From positions 95,475 through 159,474 of the forward strand of contig NW_027490520.1 of the NCBI RefSeq assembly GCF_050948175.1: a DNA stretch of 64,000 nucleotides, read 5' to 3'. The position numbers were made by a program, and so were the translations under genes. The notes beneath the pieces were generated by a model. That model had not been told where the DNA came from, did no database searches, and saw only the letters and a program-made list of their open reading frames with translations. The stretch comes from Xylocopa sonorina. Its lineage: Eukaryota > Arthropoda > Insecta > Hymenoptera > Apidae. Below are positions 55,538 through 64,000 of the stretch, piece by piece; the first letter of the stretch is position 1, and every line of letters starts with the position of its first letter.

Positions 55538-58313
55538 TAGACGAGGAATGCATAACACTTCGCAATGAATATTATATCTTATCTTGAAACATAGATATGA
55601 GATGCGATATCGCGTTTTAAGAATCATATGAACTCTATTTCTACGATACGTAGACATCTGCAATCGCTATTTCCTTGCAAGGAAGTGTCGCATTTACTTT
55701 CATTTGAATCGAAGACGAGGAATGCATAACACTTCGCAATGAATATTATATCTTATCATGAAACGTAGATATGAGATGCAATATCTCGTTTTAAGAAGCA
55801 TTAGAACACTATTGCTACGATACGTAGACATCTGCAATCGCTATTTCCTTGCAACGAAGTGTCGCATTTACATTCATTTGAAGTGTAGAAGAGGAATACA
55901 TGACACTTCGCCAATCACATTATATCTTACCATGAAACATAGAAATGAGATGCGATATCGCGTTTTAACAAGCATTAGAACACTATTGCTACGATAGGTA
56001 GACATTTGCAAACGCTATTTCCTTGCAAGGAAGTGTCGCATTTACATTCATTTGAAGTGTAGACGAGGAATACATGACACTTCACAAATCATATTATATC
56101 TTACCATGAAACATAGAAATGAGATGCGATATCGCGTTTTAAGAAGCATTAGAACACTACTGCTACGATAGTTAGAAATTTGCAAACGCTATTTCCTTGC
56201 AAGGAAGTGTCGCATTTACATTCATTTGAAGTGTAGACTAGGAATACATAACACTTCGCAAATCATATTATATCTTACCATGAAACATAGAAATGAGATG
56301 CGATATCGCGTTTTAAGAACCAGCAGAAATCCATTGCTACGATACGTAGACATCTGCAAGTGCTATTTCCTTGCAAGGAAGTGTTGCATTTACATTCATT
56401 TGAATCGTAGACGCGGAATGCATAACACATCGCAATGAATATTATATCTTATCATGAAACATAGATATGAGATGCAATATCTCGTTTTAAGAAGCATTTG
56501 AACTCTATTGCTTCGATACGTAGACATCTGCAAACGCTATTTCCTTGCAAGGAAGTGTCGCATTTACATTCGGTTGATGTGTTGATGAGGAATACATAAC
56601 ACTTCGCAAATCATATTATATCTTACCATGAGACATAGAAATGAGATGTGATATCGCGTTTTAAGAAGCATTAGAACTCTATTGCTGCGATACGTAGACA
56701 TCTGCAAACGCTATTTCCTTGCAAGGAAGTGTCGCATTTACATTCATTTGAAGTGTAAACGAGGAATACATGACACTTCGCAAATCATATTATATCTTAC
56801 CATGAAACATAGAAATGAGATGCGATATCGCGTTTTAAGAAGCATTAGAACTCTATTGCTACGATACGTAGACATCTGCAAACGCTATTTCCTTGCAAGA
56901 AAGTGTCACATTTACTTTCATTTGAATCGTAGACGAGGAATGCATAACACTTCGCAATGAATATTATATCTTATCTTGAAACATAGATATGAGATGCGAT
57001 ATCGCGTTTTAAGGATCATATGAACTCTATTGCTACGATACGTAGACATCTGCAATCGCTATTTCCTTGCAACGAAGTGTCGCATTTACTTCCATTTGAA
57101 TCGTAGACGAGGAATGCATAACACTTCGCAATGAATATTATATCTTATCATGAAACGTAGATATGAGATGCAATATCTCGTTTTAAGAAGCATTTGAAAT
57201 CTATTGCTTCGATACGTAGACATCTGCAAACGCTATTTCCTTGCAAGGAAGTGTCGCATTTACATTCATTTGATGTGTAGACGAGGAATACATAACACTT
57301 CGCAAATCATATAATATCCTACCATGAAACGTAGAAATGAGATGCGATATCGCGTTTTAAGAATCATAAGAACCCTATTGCTACGATAGGTAGACATTTG
57401 CAAACGCTATTTCCTTGCAAGGAAGTGTCGTATTTACATTCATTTGAAGTGTAGACGAGGAATACATGACACTTCGCAAATCATATTATATCTTACCATG
57501 AAACATAGAAATGAGATGCGATATCGCGTTTTAAGAAGCATTAGAACACTATTGCTACGATAGGTAGACATTTGCAAACGCTATTTCCTTGCAAGGAAGT
57601 GTCGCATTTACATTCATTTGAAGTGTAGACTAGGAATACATAACACTTCGCAAATCATATTATATCTTACCATGAAACATAGAAATGAGTTGCGATATCG
57701 CGTTTTAAGAAGCAGCAGAAATCCATTGCTACGATACGTAGACATCTGCAAATGCTATTTCCTTGCAAGAAAGTGTCGCATTTACATTCATTTGATGTGT
57801 AGACGAGGAATACATAACACTTCGCAAATCATATTATATCTTACCATGAAACATAGAAATGTGATGCGATATCGCGTTTTAAGAATCATAAGAACTCTAT
57901 TGCTACGATACGTAGACATCTGCAAACGCTATTTCCTTGCAAAGAAGTGTCGCATTTACATTCATTTGAAGTGTAGACGAGGAATACACAACACTTCGCA
58001 AATCATATTATATCTTATCTTGAAACATAGATATGAGATGCGATATCGCGTTTTAAGGATCATATGAACTCTATTGCTACGATACGTAGACATCTGCAAT
58101 CGCTATTTCCTTGCAAGAAAGTGTCGCATTTACATTCATTTGAAGTGTAGACGAGGAATACATAACACTTCGCAAATCATATTATATCTTACCATGAAAC
58201 ATAGAAATGAGATGCGATATCGCGTTTTAAGAAGCATTAGAACTCTATTGCTACGATACGTAGACATCTGCAATCGCTATTTCCTTGCAAGGATGTGTCG
58301 CATTTACTTTCAT

Positions 58314-58487
58314 TTGAATCGTAGACGAGGAATGCATAACACTTCGCACATCATATTATATCTTACCATGAAACATAGAAATGTGATGCGATATCGCGTT
58401 TTAAGAAGCATTAGAACTCTATTTCTACGATACCTAGACATCAGCAGACGCTATTTCCTAGCAAGGAGGTGTCGCATTTACATTCAT
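58314..58487 (+). repeat. Representative marker monomer with CATCAGCAGACG
   Basis: The right half of this unit reads TATTTCTACGATACCTAGAC, CATCAGCAGACG and CCTAGCAAGGAGGTGTCG, and the next monomer starts TTGAAGTGTGGACG. This compound signature occurs eight times, near 20.83, 30.23, 51.65, 52.00, 54.96, 55.31, 58.44 and 59.83 kb. Its scattering through otherwise different contexts shows that short blocks of monomers have been moved or copied within the array. The left half of this particular copy is B-like (TTGAATCG), making it a hybrid. Confidence 0.88.
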
Positions 58488-59689
58488 TTGAAGTGTGGAC
58501 GAGGAATACATGACACTTCGCAAATCATATTATATCTTACCATGAAACATGGAAATGGGATGCGATATCGCGTTTTAAGAAGCATCAGAAATCCATTGCT
58601 ACGATACGTAGACATCTGCAAACGCTATTGCCTTGCAAGAAAGTGTCGCATTTACATTCATTTGAAGTGTAGACGAGGAATACATAACACTTCGCACATC
58701 ATATTGTATCTTACCATGAAACATACAAATGAGATGCGATATCGCGTTTTAAGAAGCATTGGAACTCTATTGCTACAATACGTAGACATCTGCAATCGCT
58801 ATTTCCTTGCAATGAAGTGTCTCATTTACTTTCATTTGAATCGTAGACGAGGAATGCATAACACTTCGCAATGAATATTATATCTTATCTTGAAACATAG
58901 ATATGAGATGCGACATCGCGTTTTAAGAACCATATGAACTCTATTGCTACGATACGTAGACATCTGCAATCGCTATTTCCTTGCAAGGAAGTGTCGCATT
59001 TACTTTCATTTGAATCGTAGACGAGGAATGCATAACACTTCGCAATGAATATTATATCTTATCATGAAACGTAGATACGAGATGCAATATCTCGTTTTAA
59101 GAAGCATTTGAAATCTATTGCTAAGATACGTAGACATCTGCAAACGCTATTTCCTAGCAAGGAAGTGTCGCATTTACATTCATTTGATGTGTAGACGAGG
59201 AACACATAACACTTCGCAAATCATATTATATCTTACCATGAAACATAGAAATGAGATGCAATATCTCGTTTTAAGAAGTATTTGAAATCTATTGCTTCGA
59301 TACGTAGACATCTGCAAACGCTATTTCCTTGCAAGGAAGTGTCGCATTTACATTCATTTGAAGTGTAGACGAGGAATACATAACACTTCGCAAATCATAT
59401 TATATCTTACCATGAAACATAGAAATGAGATGCGATACCGCGCTTTAAGAATCATAAGAACCCTATTGCCACAATACGTAGACATCTGCAAACGCTATTT
59501 CCTTGCAAGGCAGTGTCGCATTTACATTCATTTGATGTGTAGACGAGGAGTACATAACACTTCGCAAATCATATTATATCTTACCATGAAACATAGAAAT
59601 GAGATGCGGTATCGCGTTTTGAGAAGCATCAGATATCCATTGCTACGATACGTAGACATCTGCAAACGCTATTTCCTAGCAAGGAAGTG
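58352..59689 (+). repeat. 8-monomer tandem repeat R, copy 1
   Basis: Followed directly by a second copy at 59744-61081 at exactly 1392 bp (8 monomers). Shared private features are CATGGAAATG, CTATTGCCTTGC, TTGCTACAATACG, TTGCAATGAAGTGTCTC, GCGACATCGCG on a B-left hybrid, GCTAAGATACG, an A-left/B-right hybrid, GCGCTTTAAG, CCCTATTGCCACAATACG and GGCAGTGTCGC. Differences are few. Confidence 0.9.
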
Positions 59690-59743
59690 TCGCATTTACA
59701 TTCATTTGAAGTGTAGACGAAGAATACATAACACTTCGCAAAT

Positions 59744-61081
59744 CATATTATATCTTACCATAAAACATAGAAATGTGATGCGATATCGCGTTTTAAGAAG
59801 CATTAGAACTCTATTTCTACGATACCTAGACATCAGCAGACGCTATTTCCTAGCAAGGAGGTGTCGCATTTACATTCATTTGAAGTGTGGACGAGGAATA
59901 CATGACACTTCGCAAATCATATTATATCTTACCATGAAACATGGAAATGAGATGCGATATCGCGTTTTAAGAAGCATCAGAAATCCATTGCTACGATACG
60001 TAGACATCTGCAAACGCTATTGCCTTGCAAGAAAGTGTCGCATTTACATTCATTTGAAGTGTAGACGAGGAATACATAGCACTTCGCAAATCATATTATA
60101 TCTTACCATGAAACATAGAAATGAGATGCGATATCGCGTTTTAAGAAGCATTGGAACTCTATTGCTACAATACGTAGACATCTGCAATCGCTATTTCCTT
60201 GCAATGAAGTGTCTCATTTACTTTCATTTGAATCGTAGACGAGGAATGCATAACACTTCGCAATGAATATTATATCTTATCTTGAAACATAGATATGAGA
60301 TGCGACATCGCGTTTTAAGAACCATATGAACTCTATTGCTACGATACGTAGACATCTGCAATCGCTATTTCCTTGCAAGGAAGTGTCGCATTTACTTTCA
60401 TTTGAATCGTAGACGAGGAATGCATAACACTTCGCAATGAATATTATATCTTATCATGAAACGTAGATACGAGATGCAATATCTCGTTTTAAGAAGCATT
60501 TGAAATCTATTGCTAAGATACGTAGACATCTGCAAACGCTATTTCCTAGCAAGGAAGTGTCGCATTTACATTCATTTGATGTGTAGACGAGGAATACATA
60601 ACACTTCGCAAATCATATTATATCTTACCATGAAACATAGAAATGAGATGCAATATCTCGTTTTAAGAAGCATTTGAAATCTATTGCTTCGATACGTAGA
60701 CATCTGCAAACGCTATTTCCTTGCAAGGAAGTGTCGCATTTACATTCATTTGAAGTGTAGACGAGGAATACATAACACTTCGCAAATCATATTATATCTT
60801 ACCATGAAACATAGAAATGAGATGCGATATCGCGCTTTAAGAATCATAAGAACCCTATTGCCACAATACGTAGACATCTGCAAACGCTATTTCCTAGCAA
60901 GGCAGTGTCGCATTTACATTCATTTGATGTGTAGACGAGGAGTACATAACACATCGCAAATCATATTATATCTTACCATGAAACATAGAAATGAGATGCG
61001 GTATCGCGTTTTGAGAAGCATCAGAAATCCATTGCTACGATACGTAGACATCTGCAAACGCTATTTCCTAGCAAGGAAGTG
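59744..61081 (+). repeat. 8-monomer tandem repeat R, copy 2
   Basis: Tandem partner of 58352-59689 with no net indel. Private changes include CCATAAAACATAG (59759) and ACACATCGC (60951). The match stops at about 61,082, where the array switches to TGTTGCATTTAC and a B-type monomer. Confidence 0.9.
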
Positions 61082-61772
61082 TTGCATTTACATTCATTTG
61101 AATCGTAGACGAGGAATGCATAACACTTCGCAATGAATATTATATCTTATCATGAAACATAGATATGAGATGCAATATCTCGTTTTATGAAGCATTTGAA
61201 CTCTATTGCTTCGATACGTAGACATCTGCAAACGCTATTTCCTTGCAAGGAAGTGTCGCATTTATATTCAGTTGATGTGTTGATGAGGAATACATAACAC
61301 TTCGCAAATCATATTACATCTTACCATGAAACATAGATATGAGATGCAATATCTCGTTTTAAGAAGCATTTGAACTCTATTGCTTCGATACGTAGACATC
61401 TGCAAACGCTATTTCCTTGCAAGGAAGGGTTGCATTAAATTCATTTGAAGTGTAGACGAGGAATACATAACACTTCGCAAATCATATTATACCTTACCAT
61501 GAAACAGAAATGAGATGCTATATCGCGTTTTAAGAATCATAAGAACTTTATTGCTACGATACGTAGACATCTGCAAACGCTATTTCCTTGCAAGGAAGTG
61601 TCGCATTTACATTCATTTGAAACGTAGAGGAGGAATGCATAGCACTTCGCAAAGAATATTATATCTTATCATGAAACATAGATATGAGATGCAATATCTC
61701 GTTTTAAGAAGCATTTGAACTCTATTGCTTCGATACGTAGACATCTGCAAACGCTATTTCCTTGCAAGGAAG
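61082..61772 (+). repeat. 4-monomer block S, copy 1
   Basis: Matches 62819-63508 at 1737-1738 bp (10 monomers minus 2-3). Shared features are GTTTTATGAAGC, TTATATTCAGTTGATGTG, GGAAGGGTTGC, a shortened monomer with CCATGAAACAGAAATGAG lacking bases after AAACA, GATGCTATATCGCG, and TTGAAACGTAGAGGAGG. This copy has a further 1-nt loss in GCATTAAATTC (61435). Confidence 0.88.
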
Positions 61773-62818
61773 TGACGCATTTACATTCGGTTGATGTGTT
61801 GATGAGGAATACATAACACTTCGCAAATCATATTATATCTCACCATGAGACATAGAAATGAGATGCGATATCGCGTTTTAAGAAGCATTAGAACTCTATT
61901 GCTGCGATACGTAGACATCTGCAAACGCTATTTCCTTGCAAGGAAGTGTCGCATTTACATTCATTTGAAGTGTAAACGAGGAATACATGACACTTCGCAA
62001 ATCATATTATATCTTACCATGAAACATAGAAATGAGATGCGATATCGCGTTTTAACAAGCATTAGAACTCTATTGCTACGATACGTAGACATTTGCAAAC
62101 GCTATTTCCTTGCAAGGAAGTGTCGCATTTACATTCATTTGAAGTGTAGACGAGGAATACATGACACTTCGCAAATCATATTATATCTTACCATGAAACA
62201 TAGAAATGAGATGCGATATCGCGTTTTAAGAAGCATTAGAACACTATTGCTACGATAGGTAGACATTTGCAAACGCTATTTCCTTGCAAGGAAGTGTCGC
62301 ATTTACATTCATTTGAAGTGTAGACTAGGAATACATAACACTTTGCAAATCATATTATATCTTACCATGAAACATAGAAATGAGTTGCAATATCGCGTTT
62401 TAAGAAGCAGCAGAAATCCATTGCTACGATACGTAGACATCTGCACATGCTATTTCCTTGCAAGAAAGTGTCGCATTTACATTCATTTGATGTGTACACG
62501 AGGAATACATAACACTTCGCAAATCATATTATATCTTACCATGAAACATAGAAATGTGATGCGATATCGCGTTTTAAGAATCATAAGAACTCTATTGCTA
62601 CGATACGTAGACATCTGCAAACGCTATTTCCTTGCAAAGAAGTGTCGCATTTACATTCATTTGAAGTGTAGACGAGGAATACACAACACTTCGCAAATCA
62701 TATTATATCTTACCATGAAACATAGAAACGAGATGCGATAGCGCGTTTTAGGAAGCATTAGAACTCTATTGCTACGATACGTAGACATCTGCAAACGCTA
62801 TTTCCTTGCAAGGAAGTG

Positions 62819-63508
62819 TTGCATTTACATTCATTTGAATCGTAGACGAGGAATGCATAACACTTCGCAATGAATATTATATCTTATCATGAAACATAGA
62901 TATGAGATGCAATATCTCGTTTTATGAAGCATTTGAACTCTATTGCTTCGATACGTAGACATCTGCAAACGCTATTTCCTTGCAAGGAAGTGTCGCATTT
63001 ATATTCAGTTGATGTGTTGATGAGGAATACATAACACTTCGCAAATCATATTACATCTTACCATGAAACATAGATATGAGATGCAATATCTCGTTTTAAG
63101 AAGTATTTGAACTCTATTGCTTCGATACGTAGACATCTGCAAACGCTATTTCCTTGCAAGGAAGGGTTGCATTTACATTCATTTGAAGTGTAGACGAGGA
63201 ATACATAACACTTCGCAAATCATATTATACCTTACCATGAAACAGAAATGAGATGCTATATCGCGTTTTAAGAATCATAAGAACTTTATTGCTACGATAC
63301 GTAGACATCTGCAAACGCTATTTCCTTGCAAGGAAGTGTCGCATTTACATTCATTTGAAACGTAGAGGAGGAATGCATAGCACTTCGCAAAGAATATTAT
63401 ATCTTATCATGAAACATAGATATGAGATGCAATATCTCGTTTTAAGAAGCATTTGAACTCTATTGCTTCGATACGTAGACATCTGCAAACGCTATTTCCT
63501 TGCAAGGA
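62819..63508 (+). repeat. 4-monomer block S, copy 2
   Basis: Partner of 61082-61772. It keeps GCATTTACATTC where copy 1 has GCATTAAATTC, so copy 1 acquired that indel after duplication. Shared deletions in both copies show that the CCATGAAACAGAAATG form is older than the duplication. Confidence 0.88.
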
Positions 63509-64000
63509 AGGGTTGCACTTACATTCATTTGAAGTGTAGACGAGGAATACATAACACTTCGCAAATCATATTATATCTTACCATGAAACATAGAAATGAG
63601 ATGCGATATCGCGTTTTAAGAAGCATTAGAACTCTATTGCTACGATACGTAGACATCTGCAATCGCTATTTCCTTGCAACGAAGTGTCACATTTACTTTC
63701 ATTTGAATCGTAGACGAGGAATGCATAACACTTCGCAATGAATATTATATCTTATCATGAAACGTAGATATGAGATGCAATATCTCGTTTTAAGAAGCAT
63801 TTGAAATCTATTGCTTCGATACGTAGACATCTGCAAACGCTATTTCCTTGCAAGGAAGTATCGCATTTACATTCATTTGAAGTGTAGACGAGGAATACAT
63901 AACACTTCGCAAATCATATTATATCATACCATGAAACATAGAAATGAGATGCGATATCACGTTTTATGAATCATAAGAACTCTATTGCTACGATACGTAG

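Larger units (their letters stand above)
1..64000 (+). repeat. 174-bp tandem satellite array filling the window
   Basis: The sequence is a head-to-tail array of a 174-bp monomer from the first base to the last. I set monomer position 1 at TTGAAGTGTAGACG; successive copies start at 6, 180, 354 and so on. The start at 63355 is 364 periods after position 6 with a net excess of 13 nt, so all copies share one orientation and one phase. The consensus is about 36% GC (63 of 174 by hand count) and contains 9 CpG. Long satellite arrays with a unit near 170 bp are typical of eukaryotic centromeric or pericentromeric heterochromatin; that location is inferred from architecture only. I saw no transposon, gene or unique spacer interrupting it. 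The array runs off both ends of the window. Family name and host are not recognised. Confidence 0.98.

Noticed and set aside
54192..55568. 458-codon forward ORF, and the roughly hundred shorter ORFs in the same frame, as protein-coding genes
   Set aside because: They are the same 58-codon satellite unit read in its open frame. Most begin at TTG, they end wherever a common subfamily variant creates TAG or TGA, and there is no start context, splice structure or single-copy sequence to support a gene.
1..64000. CRISPR array
   Set aside because: Regular spacing is present, but the whole 174-bp unit is repeated; there are no unique spacers between short repeats and no cas genes.
1..64000. Human/primate alpha satellite (171 bp) or a CENP-B box
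   Set aside because: The unit is 174 bp with a different sequence, and no TTCG-N4-A-N2-CGGG core is visible: the TTCG sites are followed by CAAATC or ATACG.
1..64000. Tandem rRNA, tRNA or histone gene cluster
   Set aside because: The unit is too short for rDNA or histone clusters, and I saw no tRNA cloverleaf or 5S control-region motif in it.

Overview
The whole 64 kb window is one uninterrupted block of tandemly repeated satellite DNA. I found no gene, RNA gene, transposon, CRISPR array or single-copy sequence. The repeat unit is 174 bp, about 36% GC by hand count of a consensus, and about 368 head-to-tail copies fit in the window. Phase is kept throughout: monomer starts at positions 6 and 63355 are 364 periods apart with only 13 nt of net drift. 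Such an array points to a eukaryotic chromosome, most likely centromeric or pericentromeric heterochromatin. I cannot name the organism: the monomer is not human alpha satellite or Arabidopsis CEN180 as I know them. CpG is not depleted in the consensus, which hints weakly at a genome with little CpG methylation.

Monomers fall into linked subfamilies. The common A-type carries two perfect palindromes, GCGATATCGC and TTCCTTGCAAGGAA. The B-type loses the first palindrome and gains a GAGAT-N5-ATCTC dyad at the same place. Further types are marked by GATAGGTAGACATTTGC, by TAGACTAGG with AGCAGCAGAAATCC, and by CATCAGCAGACG with GTGTGGACG. Several monomers are A/B hybrids.

Layout: (1) 1 to about 12.55 kb is a diverged mosaic with only short multi-monomer echoes. 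(2) About 12.55-42.1 kb is built from nested multi-monomer duplications: a 20-monomer tandem pair (12.55-19.45 kb), a 7.4 kb block copied 54 monomers away (17.54-24.96 and 26.93-34.37 kb), an 8-monomer block present five times, and pairs about 23 and 26 monomers apart. (3) 42.13-51.35 kb is a clear higher-order repeat of 19, 15 and 19 monomers; the middle unit lacks exactly four monomers. Partial or mosaic continuations run to about 55.5 kb. (4) About 57-64 kb holds a fresh 8-monomer tandem pair and a 4-monomer pair 10 monomers apart.

Two observations deserve attention. Between 30.7 and 34.05 kb the 7.4 kb copy differs from its sibling by 14 single-base insertions, every one a duplicated neighbouring base, with no deletion; this looks like a consensus-sequence artefact but should be settled. 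The paired palindromes, and subfamily switches near one of them, are the best candidates for functional or recombinogenic elements. Because 174 is 58 codons, one frame stays open across several monomers and gives arginine-rich ORFs up to 458 codons; I regard these as by-products of the period, not genes.
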